Under the pieces are notes generated by a model. It saw nothing but the letters and a program-made list of their open reading frames with translations, ran no database searches and was not told the DNA's origin. A DNA stretch of 56,617 nt, taken from positions 1 to 56,617 of the forward strand of contig CANJVW010000005.1 in NCBI GenBank assembly GCA_947478495.1. Reading direction: 5' to 3'. The position numbers and the translations under genes are program-made. Positions 1-8,530 of the stretch are shown piece by piece; within the stretch, counting starts at the first letter, position 1, and each line of letters opens with the position of its first letter. Origin of the DNA: Legionellales bacterium (GTDB taxonomy: Bacteria > Pseudomonadota > Gammaproteobacteria > DSM-16500).

Positions 1-450
1 AATCAAGGTAAACTGATGTTGCAGCGTCACAAATAATCGAATACCAAAAGGCAAAATAATGCCAGCCAGCATGGCTGAGGTGATCGATCGTGGAATATGT
101 GTGAGCATTGTTTTAAAAAAACCGGTGATGCCTGATAGCATCATTAAGATGGCTGAAAAAATAAACGCACCAATCGCGTGATGTAAGTCGACGCCCGATA
201 GGCTCGTGATAAGAAACGCAGCGCCTCCACTGGACCACGCTGTTAAGATCGGTAGTCGATAATGCAGCGATAAACCAATGGAGCTCACCCCCATGCCAAT
301 CCCTAACGCGAGCAGCCAAGAGCTCACTTGAGCAGGTGATGCACCCGCCGCAGTCGCTGCTTGAAACACAATCATGACGGTGCTGGTGACGCCGACGACA
401 ACGGCGACCAAACCGGCTGTGACATGGGAAAGGGAGATGAGCTTAGGCAT
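1..450 (-). CDS. benE: BenE-family benzoate/H+ symporter, N-terminal part (cut by window edge)
   Basis: The reading frame starts at an ATG whose complement is 448-450 and stays open to base 1, so only the first 150 residues are visible. An in-frame TAG lies three codons upstream of the ATG, which fixes the start. The residues read like the start of BenE transporters: a first helix rich in Val and Gly, then FQAATAAGASPAQVSSW, then GMGVSSIGLSLHYRLPILTA, followed by further hydrophobic helices. BenE proteins are inner-membrane secondary transporters that in known cases take up benzoate with protons. The real substrate here is unknown, and no aromatic-degradation genes lie nearby. No strong ribosome binding site is seen. 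Confidence 0.8.
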   Translation of the reverse strand, partial: MPKLISLSHVTAGLVAVVVGVTSTVMIVFQAATAAGASPAQVSSWLLALGIGMGVSSIGLSLHYRLPILTAWSSGGAAFLITSLSGVDLHHAIGAFIFSAILMMLSGITGFFKTMLTHIPRSITSAMLAGIILPFGIRLFVTLQHQFTLI

Positions 451-493
451 GCGTTGATACTACCATTTTTTGATGAGTGCATTCAACGCGATC

Positions 494-649
494 TTTTTTG
501 TCATCCCCGCGCAGGCGGGGATCCATTCTGCAAATTGCTTTGCCAGGGTATCAGGTTCAATCTATTTTGTTTTACAGTCTTTTTGTTTGCTTATTACATT
601 TAGAGATATTGCCATAATGGGTCCCCGCCTGCGCGGGGATGACAAAAAA
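494..649. repeat. MITE-like inverted-repeat element, family A copy 1
   Basis: Two 34-bp arms (494-527 and 616-649) are inverted copies with one mismatch and enclose about 88 bp. Each arm carries the core TCATCCCCGCGCAGGCGGGG, itself a small palindrome. A related pair lies at 27451-27546. Such paired GC-rich palindromes are typical of dispersed REP/MITE elements, and the arms could also fold as a hairpin in transcripts reading out of the minus-strand genes on either side. Short open frames through the element are not genes. Confidence 0.8.
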
Positions 650-699
650 CGCTGGGGAAGGGCGTTCTAAGCAGCGCTGTTCTTGCTGTATAACGCGAA

Positions 700-1221
700 T
701 CATTGGCTTTTTAATAGCACATACACCGCCCCCCGTGCGCCATGTTTGGGGGTGGCCGAGCAAAATCCCAATACATCCGCTGACTGACGCAGCCAGTGAT
801 TCAACTTATTTTTGATGATAGGGTGAGACTGACTTCGTCCTTTTCCGTGAACAATTAAGACGTTTCGGATGTGCTGGTCGAGGCAATGGACAAGAAAGCG
901 ATGCAAGATTTCGCGGGCACCTTCTATTTTCATTCCGTGTAAATCGAGAGTCGCTTCAATGGGACACTGTCCCGTTCGCATCTTTTGAATACGTTTTGTT
1001 TGAACGCCAGATTTAAAAAAACAGAGCGCATCATCAGCAGTAACGGGTTCTAATGTGTCATGATCAGAGAAGGTTGATTGCGACTCTATTTCTTCCGATG
1101 GTCGCTTTTTTCGAAACAGACCGGTTTTGGTGGGGATAGGGTTAATTTTAGTGTGCGCGAGACGTTTGACGCCTTTCATTGCGCTACTAAAGACAGTGCT
1201 TTCTTCTTTTGTTTCTTTCAT
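700..1221 (-). CDS. smrA: Smr-domain protein (SmrA-like, putative nuclease)
   Basis: A protein of 173 residues with a basic, poorly conserved N-terminal half and a C-terminal Smr domain. The domain shows the LDLHGM motif near residue 94 and the VHGKGR loop near residue 126, both diagnostic of Smr domains, followed by HGARGAVYVLL at the end. Stand-alone Smr proteins of the E. coli SmrA type are reported DNA endonucleases, while the related SmrB acts on mRNA of collided ribosomes. The overall shape here matches SmrA better. The frame is open to 1320; the start at 1221 was chosen because the residue pattern before the domain then has the usual length, but no strong ribosome binding site supports it. 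Confidence 0.75.
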   Translation of the reverse strand: MKETKEESTVFSSAMKGVKRLAHTKINPIPTKTGLFRKKRPSEEIESQSTFSDHDTLEPVTADDALCFFKSGVQTKRIQKMRTGQCPIEATLDLHGMKIEGAREILHRFLVHCLDQHIRNVLIVHGKGRSQSHPIIKNKLNHWLRQSADVLGFCSATPKHGARGAVYVLLKSQ

Positions 1222-1255
1222 GTGCAATGAGGCATCATTTAGAGAAGGGTAAGAT

Positions 1256-1481
1256 ATGAATATACTGAAAAGCAGCTTCGCCGTCATCCTATTCACCATT
1301 GCTTTCTCAGCTAGATGCATTGGATTGCGTGACCTTCGTGCAAGTCGCGATGGCGCTGTTACATGCTAGTACGCTCGATGAGTTTGACCAACATATTTTG
1401 CAAATTGCCTATGGCGCACCGGGTAATCAACTCAATGGTGACGTCGTACATTATTATAATCGTAATCATTTTACGGAATGA
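1256..1481 (+). pseudogene. Collapsed DUF1460-type (NlpC/P60-like amidase) gene with signal peptide remnant
   Basis: A good ribosome binding site (AGAAGGG) precedes an ATG at 1256 that encodes a typical signal peptide start (MNILKSSFAVILFTIAFSA). The frame then changes around 1300, and in another frame the text continues as LDALDCVTFVQVAMALLHA and a following helix up to a stop at 1481. This second part resembles the region around the catalytic Cys of DUF1460 proteins (LDCxTFVE), secreted or periplasmic peptidases/amidases of about 250-300 residues. The join removes most of the N-terminal domain, and the C-terminal domain is missing, so the gene is a deletion remnant. The assignment rests on a short match. 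Confidence 0.55.
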
Positions 1482-1486
1482 GAATC

Positions 1487-4400
1487 TTAATTACTGCCTC
1501 TTTTCGGCGAGGGGCTGTTAGGAGCGCTTCGGCTGTGATCATCACCGCCAAGCGTGACGACGCGTTGTTTAACAGGGCTTGACGGGGCGCTGGCGGCAGG
1601 GAGTGCTGGCGACAACGGCGCTTTTTGTCGTGTCGCTTCAAAGGAATAATTGTGGGGAGGGTTGCTGCAGTGCGCCAGCGTCTCGACGACATGAGCCATG
1701 CTGCTAGCAAGAGGACGCAAAGACTCAAGATAGTCTGTTTTAAAGTACGCTTTTTCCATATCGTCAGGAGGAAATAGGGGCACTTTAAACGGTGCCCATG
1801 CTTTTTTATAAGATGGCGCTTCCCCTATAAATGGCCACTTCATGTAAAGTATAGAAAGGCTCACAATAAGAGGTATAAGGTCGATGATGAATGCAGCCAT
1901 GAATAGTGGCGCGCGCTTACAGCCTGTCCAGACCCGGTGCGCTTTAGCAAGCTCCTGTTCTTTTAGTGCTTTTATTGCATCTTTGGCATCCTGATCAATG
2001 CCGTCCACCTTATCAAACTCGAAACCCTTGGTTTCCAGGCTGGCTATGGTGGTGGCGAGCGCAGCGCGCATTGCTTTTGTTTCCTGTGAGAGGTCGCCGC
2101 CTTCTAGAGGAGCAGTCATGATGTTTCGCAGGCTATTCTCCGGATGAGCGAGCTGATCTTTGGAGAACGCGTGAGCGAGTGCGTGAAATTTTTCTTCTTC
2201 CTGTTCATTTGACTTGCACGCGTCCCAAGCGGCTTGCATTCCCCAACCGATAGCGAATACAGCACCTACGGCGAGAATGCCAATGAGAATAGGTAGAGCA
2301 TGTACACCCACCAAAGCTGCGCCTGTGACATAGGCTGGCCCTACAAACATTTTCGCTATTGTCACTGCATCCGATTGCAGTGCTTCTCGAGCTACTCCAA
2401 CGAGACCTCCAACGATTGCAGCGGGGGCGGTGAAAAAGTTCCAAATCATTTTGCCGACAGTCCAGATTAGGATGACACCTGCCACCATTGCCGCACCTTT
2501 TGCAATGGATTTAAAAAACCATGCGGGCGTAGAGTCTGGCATGGTCGCTGCATTTTCTTTTAAATAGGCATCCAAGATCGCTGGGTGACAACTAGCCAAC
2601 TGACCTATCAACTTCTCTTTTTTTTCTTTTTTTTCATCTTGATCAATGTCGGAGTCTCGAATGGCCTTAATGAGCTCTACACTTGCTTTTCTGACTGCTT
2701 CTTCTCTGACTGCTTCTTCAGTGTGTACCTTATTATTATGTCCTATCGTTTTTGCTGTAGCTCCTGCATCATTGATGTAGGCATCACATAATACACGCAT
2801 AGCATCCCAATTAGCTTTACCCTTCTTAATGTCGATATTGTTTTTTAGTATCTGAGGCAGGTATCCAATGATATTGGATTGAGCGTCCTGTGATTTTGAT
2901 AGCGCGTTGTAAATGCGCTGAAAATCACCCAAAGAGAAATTCCGTTTAGTTATTTCAGTAATCCAGTTATACATTTTAAAGTCTGCAGACGCATTGAGCA
3001 GTCCGTCTGGAGCCTCCATTAATTTTTGCATTAAATGCGAGTGAGAGAATATAGCTATTAATCCCGGAACTGTTATGCCTGCCGGTGGTGAGTTAAGGTC
3101 GGTTTCAATGTAGCTAATGACAGTCCGTGGGAGCGGCCAACCCGGTTTCCAGCGTGCTAGAGCCTTCTTAGCTAAACGGTCTGAGAGACTGATGGCGGAG
3201 CGTAATATACCGTTTAGTATACCCCTACCTATTATTTCCGGTCTCTTGCTTTGCAAAAATCCATGTGCTTCAACTTCTGCCGATAAATGATACTCTACCT
3301 CTCCTGCCTCAGCATGAGCCTGAACGCTCTCTAAGTACGTTGCAATGGCTTCTCTTTCTGTATTATCCTTTTTGAATAAAAACATCATCGCTGTTTCAAG
3401 TTCGCGTGGCGTTTTTACATCCTTGGCAGCGGCGATGTCTATCCAAGTTACATCATCTTGAGTGAGCGCAGCACTCTTCTCGTGAATAGCTTCTCCAAGT
3501 GCTCTTTTAGTTTCGTTCCAGTCTTTGAAATTCAATAAAACCGCGCGTCGAACAGCGAGGGGCAATATGTGCATTGCGCCTGCAGACAGCGCGCTGAGAT
3601 TTAATTTTTTTACTGCTGCTGATATTTCGTCTGGCGTCAGAGGAGAGCCGATCTTGTCTTGCGTTAATAGACCCCATGCGAGGATGGACTGGATATCTTT
3701 TTGTCCGACCATGGGAGCATCAAAAGATTCAAAGTCTTTCCTCGTCCATGAGGAAAATAATGTCTTCAGCTCGTCAGGCGATAAGTGATCGATGCAGGAA
3801 AGCAAGGTTTGACAGGATGCCTTATCTTTCATTAACTCCGCTCGACGTTCTGGTTGTTCTAGTACGCAGAGCGCTAGTTGAGCGGCTGCTCGTTTTGCTT
3901 GATTAGGATTGGCATCATCTTTGTTTAATTCTGGCGCTTCGTTGCATTTTGTCACGATGCGAGCCACACCATCCAGAGAATGCTTAGCGACAAAGTCGTC
4001 GAATATTTGACGATATGCACCAGGATGCTTCATTAGGCTGATCTGAATGATTAATGGCATTTTGTCTTCTACAAGGATGCGTTCGTCGACTAGAATGGCG
4101 GATAAATCACTCGCAAAGCTTATGTTTTCTTTCTCAACCACCACTTGTTTAGCGCGCTCTACATGAGGACCCAACCCGGATGGCACGCCTGGCATGATGG
4201 CCGTGCGATGAAAACCAGCTAATCGGTCATGACGCCCTTTTGGCGAGCGCTGGACGTTCGTCGGATCGCATTGGTAGTGTGTTTGACCGACATTAAGTGC
4301 TTGAAGCGCGAGATCAATCCTTTTTTGATTGCGGCTCATCAATTCATGTGACTCTAATTTTTTTTGATGTTCTGCATAGCAAGATAAAATTCTGTCCTTT

Positions 4401-5674
4401 ATTTGTACGTCTATATTTGGTTTTTGTCTTTCAAGATTATCACGGAGGTGATTCCAGCCGTAGGACGACGCTTGCGAGCCCGATTGATTTATTGCGTCTA
4501 ATTGAATTAGCGCCTCAGTCAGTTGCTGCTCGCCCCCCTTTTGTCCAGATAGTTTTTTTGCTATTTCGAGTATTGCTTTAAATTTCCTGTCCAATTCATC
4601 GTCTTTCCATCCTTCTTGTTTTGCTGCTCTGAGCTGACTGTAGGCCTGATATTTTTTGTTGAATTCTAATGAGGGGTAGTGGCCGTTGATCTCCAAAATG
4701 AGTTTATCTCTGTCATTGGCATCGAGCTTGCTTATGTAGGGGTCGGTGGCATTAAAAAATTTTTTCAGCGTTTTCTCAGTTGATGCGTTTTCTTGCGTCG
4801 CCGTATCGTATGTAATCCATGCTGCAACGATAGAGCTGAGAGTGAGGGCGGCTTCTTTTAGATTGAATGTCACTTTTCTCTCGGCTGAAGATCCGCTAAA
4901 TAGCTTGGCAATATCCTTGTGAAGACCTTTTTCCATTGCATCTTTAAAGCACTCAAAACGAGATGCATTGTTAATATTTTTTATTTTTGAATCGACAGAT
5001 GTAGCTTGATAAAAATTCTGAACAGCACTATATTTTAGTCCTTCTATATCAAGGTCTTTTCGAGCGACCAGCTTGGTGGTGAGCGCCTCAATGATAGCGT
5101 ATGTTTCCGAGCCTTCTTTGCATAATGCGGGCTCGGTAGTGATTTGTTTCAGGAAAGCGTTTCTTTCAGAGTTTCTGTAAGATTTGTTCTTGCTGCTCAA
5201 TTGAGCATGCAGTGAATCGCACAGCAGTATCTCTATCTCGGGCGATGAAGAGGGGGCTGTCTCAAGATGGCTTGCTAACTTAACAATGGATTTAGGATTG
5301 ATCGAAAGCATTGCTTCTGTCTTTGGTTTTAACTGAGACAAGGCTTTTTTGCCGTACCCATAGATTGCTCCGCTTGTATCGGGATCATGTTCTATTACCT
5401 GTTCTAGAAACTTATTAAAATAAGTTGGTAAATCGAATTTTGGCTTTTGCAATGGTTGTTCTTGAAAGAGCATCCCCAAGATGGAAGTGAGTTGCGCATA
5501 GCCTCTTTCTCTTTCTTCATCGGAAAGCGGTGGCTGTGCCTCACGAATAAATTTTGCGAGAGCAGGGATTGCTGCCTTTTCTGTGTCGGATGCAATTTTG
5601 CCATTTTTGAAGCAGGCTGCTATCGCTTGGTCTAGCGTAGCGGGTTTTTTGGGTTGGGCGGCAGAAGCTGACAT
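1487..5674 (-). CDS. Large unknown protein (1395 aa) with C-terminal membrane segments
   Basis: Not recognised as a known family. The start ATG has a clear ribosome binding site (AGGAG, nine bases upstream). Residues 1 to about 1040 are mostly amphipathic helix with scattered charged stretches and no catalytic motif that I can name. A hydrophobic block at about 1053-1155 contains several possible membrane helices rich in Ala, Gly and Val, and a second one lies near 1251-1281. The last 60 residues are Pro/Ser/Ala rich and likely disordered. The gene is alone on its strand, bordered by gene remnants. A very long helical body with late hydrophobic hairpins and a disordered tail recalls secreted effectors of Legionella and Coxiella, but this is only an inference; no secretion signal was proven. 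Confidence 0.75.
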   Translation of the reverse strand: MSASAAQPKKPATLDQAIAACFKNGKIASDTEKAAIPALAKFIREAQPPLSDEERERGYAQLTSILGMLFQEQPLQKPKFDLPTYFNKFLEQVIEHDPDTSGAIYGYGKKALSQLKPKTEAMLSINPKSIVKLASHLETAPSSSPEIEILLCDSLHAQLSSKNKSYRNSERNAFLKQITTEPALCKEGSETYAIIEALTTKLVARKDLDIEGLKYSAVQNFYQATSVDSKIKNINNASRFECFKDAMEKGLHKDIAKLFSGSSAERKVTFNLKEAALTLSSIVAAWITYDTATQENASTEKTLKKFFNATDPYISKLDANDRDKLILEINGHYPSLEFNKKYQAYSQLRAAKQEGWKDDELDRKFKAILEIAKKLSGQKGGEQQLTEALIQLDAINQSGSQASSYGWNHLRDNLERQKPNIDVQIKDRILSCYAEHQKKLESHELMSRNQKRIDLALQALNVGQTHYQCDPTNVQRSPKGRHDRLAGFHRTAIMPGVPSGLGPHVERAKQVVVEKENISFASDLSAILVDERILVEDKMPLIIQISLMKHPGAYRQIFDDFVAKHSLDGVARIVTKCNEAPELNKDDANPNQAKRAAAQLALCVLEQPERRAELMKDKASCQTLLSCIDHLSPDELKTLFSSWTRKDFESFDAPMVGQKDIQSILAWGLLTQDKIGSPLTPDEISAAVKKLNLSALSAGAMHILPLAVRRAVLLNFKDWNETKRALGEAIHEKSAALTQDDVTWIDIAAAKDVKTPRELETAMMFLFKKDNTEREAIATYLESVQAHAEAGEVEYHLSAEVEAHGFLQSKRPEIIGRGILNGILRSAISLSDRLAKKALARWKPGWPLPRTVISYIETDLNSPPAGITVPGLIAIFSHSHLMQKLMEAPDGLLNASADFKMYNWITEITKRNFSLGDFQRIYNALSKSQDAQSNIIGYLPQILKNNIDIKKGKANWDAMRVLCDAYINDAGATAKTIGHNNKVHTEEAVREEAVRKASVELIKAIRDSDIDQDEKKEKKEKLIGQLASCHPAILDAYLKENAATMPDSTPAWFFKSIAKGAAMVAGVILIWTVGKMIWNFFTAPAAIVGGLVGVAREALQSDAVTIAKMFVGPAYVTGAALVGVHALPILIGILAVGAVFAIGWGMQAAWDACKSNEQEEEKFHALAHAFSKDQLAHPENSLRNIMTAPLEGGDLSQETKAMRAALATTIASLETKGFEFDKVDGIDQDAKDAIKALKEQELAKAHRVWTGCKRAPLFMAAFIIDLIPLIVSLSILYMKWPFIGEAPSYKKAWAPFKVPLFPPDDMEKAYFKTDYLESLRPLASSMAHVVETLAHCSNPPHNYSFEATRQKAPLSPALPAASAPSSPVKQRVVTLGGDDHSRSAPNSPSPKRGSN

Positions 5675-6071
5675 ATGTACGCTCTCCTATAAAAAATGGC
5701 TCTTTTTAGTATAGTGTGTGGATACGAAATTGCCACATTATACGCCTACATTTTATTTTAAATCAGTAAAAATACCGTATTTTTATGAGGCCATTAATAT
5801 AACAAATATATGAATTATTTCTATTTAATATTATTAATATAGTTTAAATTATAATCAAAATTGAGAGATATCCCTTAAGGCGTTGAAAAATATCATTTTT
5901 TAGTCGTACAGACTATTGTATAATACCAGGTTTTATTTCAATATCGAGAGCCTTGATGCAGGTATTGCAAGCGCATTTTGGTGGCGTGGGTTTCAAAAAA
6001 TCAATTGCTCGATTGAAATGGTGGGCGTTGAACCGCACCATGTTATGCAATAGCCGCGAGACCATTTTTAG
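5675..6071. other. AT-rich intergenic stretch without a supported gene
   Basis: The part next to the 1395-residue gene (about 5700-5900) is very AT rich and would hold its promoter, though no clear -35/-10 pair is visible. Between about 5913 and 6060 the minus strand has an open frame containing a Cys-rich piece (PPKCACNTCIKAL) that could be a remnant of a small protein, but I do not recognise it and part of that frame runs antisense to the toxin remnant at 6072-6263. Confidence 0.5.
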
Positions 6072-6263
6072 CCACATTCCAGTCAAATAGCAACCTGCTA
6101 TCCTTGTGAGGCGTATCTGCAGGTGCATGGAAAAACGAGCAAAGCCATGGCAGATCAATTAACGACGGTGAGCAAATTAAGGTTAAAGAAGAAAATGGGA
6201 AGCGCATCGACTGGCGATATGCAGCGCATCGAGAATGCGATGAGATTAGAGTTAGCATTATAG
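6072..6263 (+). pseudogene. Remnant of a MazF/PemK-type toxin (C-terminal part)
   Basis: After a stop at 6069-6071 the frame is open for 63 codons and ends in a pattern typical of the last helix region of MazF toxins: a stretch with MADQLTTVSKLRLKKKMG, then a helix with DMQRIENAMRLELAL. In intact MazF proteins this segment corresponds to a D/EQI-RTI/V-xK-xRL motif followed by a final helix. The N-terminal half with the RNA-cleaving residues is absent upstream, so this cannot make a working endoribonuclease. It lies close to a second, complete toxin-antitoxin pair on the other strand. Confidence 0.6.
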
Positions 6264-6384
6264 TGTTGCTTACGCCTTTACGCGACGTTTTTTAATTTGA
6301 CTTGGCGTATGAGTATTCTAGACGCCATTTTATATAGCGCCACTCTGCGCACGAAAAAAATCGAATACAGTAGTGGATGTTCGT

Positions 6385-6738
6385 TTAGGATAAAGAAAGA
6401 TGCTGTTCAAGTAGGGCGCCCACTTTTTTCTTGTCTGCTCCTGTGAGATGACCGATACATTCAATAATGAGTCGAGCGTCAATGGTAAATATTTTTTGAC
6501 GGACAACGGAGGGCGAGTAAAGTCCTGTGTCTTTCATAGAAGTGATTTGATGATCGTTTGGCCACAGGCTATTCTTAGCGCTTGTAATCATGGCTAATGT
6601 AATATGACCCGTTTCATCCTGGTGTATTTCATTGGAGAGAACAAGGGCGGGACGTCTTTTCGTTTTTTCTTTATCTGTAAAGGGAAAAGGAACGACAATA
6701 ATAGACAAGGGTTTATAGGTCTTTGTAGGCTTCGTCAT
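6385..6738 (-). CDS. Type II toxin, PemK/MazF-like endoribonuclease
   Basis: A 117-residue protein of the PemK/MazF family. The start of the fold is seen as IIVVPFPFTDKEKTKRRPALVLS, where the RPALV motif is the family signature, then a Ser/Thr-rich loop and a C-terminal helix. Members cut mRNA and are held inactive by the antitoxin. The chosen ATG at 6738 overlaps the antitoxin gene by 26 bases, an arrangement usual for translational coupling; no strong ribosome binding site is present, which fits coupling. The frame is open further upstream to 6798, but that part lies inside the antitoxin gene and does not match the family. Confidence 0.85.
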   Translation of the reverse strand: MTKPTKTYKPLSIIVVPFPFTDKEKTKRRPALVLSNEIHQDETGHITLAMITSAKNSLWPNDHQITSMKDTGLYSPSVVRQKIFTIDARLIIECIGHLTGADKKKVGALLEQHLSLS

Positions 6739-6937
6739 CAGCGGCAGAGTCCCATTCAGAAAGCGTGTTAGATAGCGTTTTATGGTATAAACGATCAAAT
6801 GATGTCACTTTTGATAGTATCACTTTATGGTCTGTTACCTTGAATGCAACGGTATCGCCTGTTTTTAAGTTTAGCGCTTTTCTAATTTCTGCAGGAATGG
6901 TCGTTTGGCCTTTGGAGGTAATAGTAGACGCTAACAT
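6713..6937 (-). CDS. AbrB/MazE-family antitoxin
   Basis: A 74-residue protein that begins with a swapped-hairpin AbrB DNA-binding motif: TITSKGQTTIPAEIRKALNL, then GDTVAF. The acidic tail (WDSAADDEAYKDL) is typical of the flexible part that covers the toxin. The ATG at 6937 was chosen because it has a clear AAGGA ribosome binding site and places the motif at the start; the frame is open up to 7033 without family similarity. It is the first gene of the pair and presumably represses its own promoter between here and nuoN. Confidence 0.88.
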   Translation of the reverse strand: MLASTITSKGQTTIPAEIRKALNLKTGDTVAFKVTDHKVILSKVTSFDRLYHKTLSNTLSEWDSAADDEAYKDL

Positions 6938-7084
6938 GGTTTTTTTCCTTACAGTAATACGGTAAGGATAGTCCACTACCGTCGTTTTTTCAAGTAGCAC
7001 CAACATTATTTTGCCAAATTGTACACGCGCCATCAGTGTGCTAGGATACGACCATCTTGAATCAGTAAACGAAAAGTGACCCTC

Positions 7085-8530
7085 ATGATAATTCCTGTCT
7101 TTTCAGCCGCTTTGCCCGAAATTCTATTAGGCCTGATGAGCGCTGTTATTTTATTGACCGATGTCTTTTTGAAAGAGCGGTTTCGTATCACGACCTACCT
7201 TTTGGTGCAGGCTGCATTGATCGGTGCTTTTGTGTGTGTATTCATGCAATATCACGCGGATATGCAGCCTCTTGTGACCTTTGACGGGCAGTATGTACTT
7301 GATCGATTAGGTCTGTTAACCAAGGGATTTGTGCTAATCGCGAGTTTTTTCGCTTTCATCTATGCCAAACCGTATCTCGAAACGCACGACATTTCCCGTA
7401 GTGAATATTATATCTTAGGGTTGTTTGCGGTCATGGGCATGCTGGTGATGGCATCCGCCCATACCTTTTTAACGATTTACTTAGGATTGGAATTATTATC
7501 CATCGCGCTGTATGCCATGGTCGCGCTTCATAAAAAAATATCGGTCGCGACAGAAGCGGCTATCAAGTATTTTGTGACGGGTGCACTCGCCTCAGGCATT
7601 TTACTGTATGGCATCTCCCTAATTTACGGCGTGACGGGCACGGTAGATTTGGATGCCGTTAACCAGGCATTGCTGTCTGTCGCGCATGGTCAGAGTAGCG
7701 CGGCTATCGCGGCGCTCATTTTTATTATCATCGGATTACTTTTCAAATTAGGTGCGGTGCCTTTTCATATGTGGGTGCCGGATGTGTATGATGGCGCGCC
7801 GTCTCCTGTCACGTTATTCATCGCGAGCGCGCCCAAGATGGCAGCGTTCTGTATTACCTTGCGCATTTTAACGGGCGCATTCGGGAGTATGAATCCGATT
7901 TGGACGTCACTCTTAACGATTGTTGCGATGCTCTCGATGTTTTCAGGGAATGTGCTCGCGATTGCACAAACCAATATTAAGCGCATGCTCGCGTATTCGT
8001 CGATTGCGCATATGGGCTATGCATTGCTCGGTATTATTGCAGGATCAGCGTCAGCGAATGGCTATTCGGCCGCGTTCTTTTATATGGTGACGTATGTGTT
8101 GGTGGCAGCGGGTGCGTTTGCCGTCATTGGTTTATTAAGTTCGCGCGGGATTGAGCTGAACAAGCTAGAAGATTATCGAGGACTCAATGCGCGTCATCCC
8201 TGGATTGCGTTTATTATGTTGTTATTAATGTTTTCGATGGCGGGTGTTCCGCCGACGGTCGGATTTTTTGCGAAGTTAGGATTGCTCGAAGCATTGGTTG
8301 AGGCGCATTTAATATGGCTTGCCGCATTTGCCTTATTGTTTGCCATTATTGGTGCGTACTATTATTTGCGCGTCGTGATGCTCATGTACTTTGAAGAACC
8401 TGTCGCTGATACAAAAGACGCTGTGCTAACAGCGGGCCCATTGATCGCCATTACGGCGAATGGCTTGATGGTGTTAGGATTAGGCTTATTGCCCAGCGCT
8501 TTAATTGATTTATGTCGGATTGCCGTATGA
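7085..8530 (+). CDS. nuoN: NADH-quinone oxidoreductase subunit N (complex I)
   Basis: An integral membrane subunit of the proton-pumping arm of respiratory complex I. About 14 hydrophobic helices are visible, and the family signature FKLGAVPFHMWVPDVYDGAP with a following SAPK segment is clear. A conserved Glu in the fifth helix (YLGLELLSIALYAM) and Lys residues of the proton path are present. Length (481 residues) is normal. The other nuo genes, which usually precede nuoN directly, are absent; a toxin-antitoxin pair in the opposite direction stands there instead. An alternative GTG start at 7076 would add three residues; neither start has a strong ribosome binding site. The stop overlaps the next gene by four bases, so nuoN now heads a run of housekeeping genes. 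Confidence 0.95.
   Translation: MIIPVFSAALPEILLGLMSAVILLTDVFLKERFRITTYLLVQAALIGAFVCVFMQYHADMQPLVTFDGQYVLDRLGLLTKGFVLIASFFAFIYAKPYLETHDISRSEYYILGLFAVMGMLVMASAHTFLTIYLGLELLSIALYAMVALHKKISVATEAAIKYFVTGALASGILLYGISLIYGVTGTVDLDAVNQALLSVAHGQSSAAIAALIFIIIGLLFKLGAVPFHMWVPDVYDGAPSPVTLFIASAPKMAAFCITLRILTGAFGSMNPIWTSLLTIVAMLSMFSGNVLAIAQTNIKRMLAYSSIAHMGYALLGIIAGSASANGYSAAFFYMVTYVLVAAGAFAVIGLLSSRGIELNKLEDYRGLNARHPWIAFIMLLLMFSMAGVPPTVGFFAKLGLLEALVEAHLIWLAAFALLFAIIGAYYYLRVVMLMYFEEPVADTKDAVLTAGPLIAITANGLMVLGLGLLPSALIDLCRIAV

Noticed and set aside
494-649. CRISPR-like repeat
   Set aside because: There are only two inverted arms, not several direct repeats with spacers, and the arms also occur in a different context at 27451-27546.
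5913-6158. 81-residue frame on the minus strand with CACNTC
   Set aside because: Half of it is antisense to the MazF remnant, no ribosome binding site is present and the family is not recognised. It is mentioned only as possible remnant in the intergenic entry.
7076-7084. GTG start for nuoN
   Set aside because: It adds three residues only and has no ribosome binding site; the ATG at 7085 is preferred, though neither is certain.
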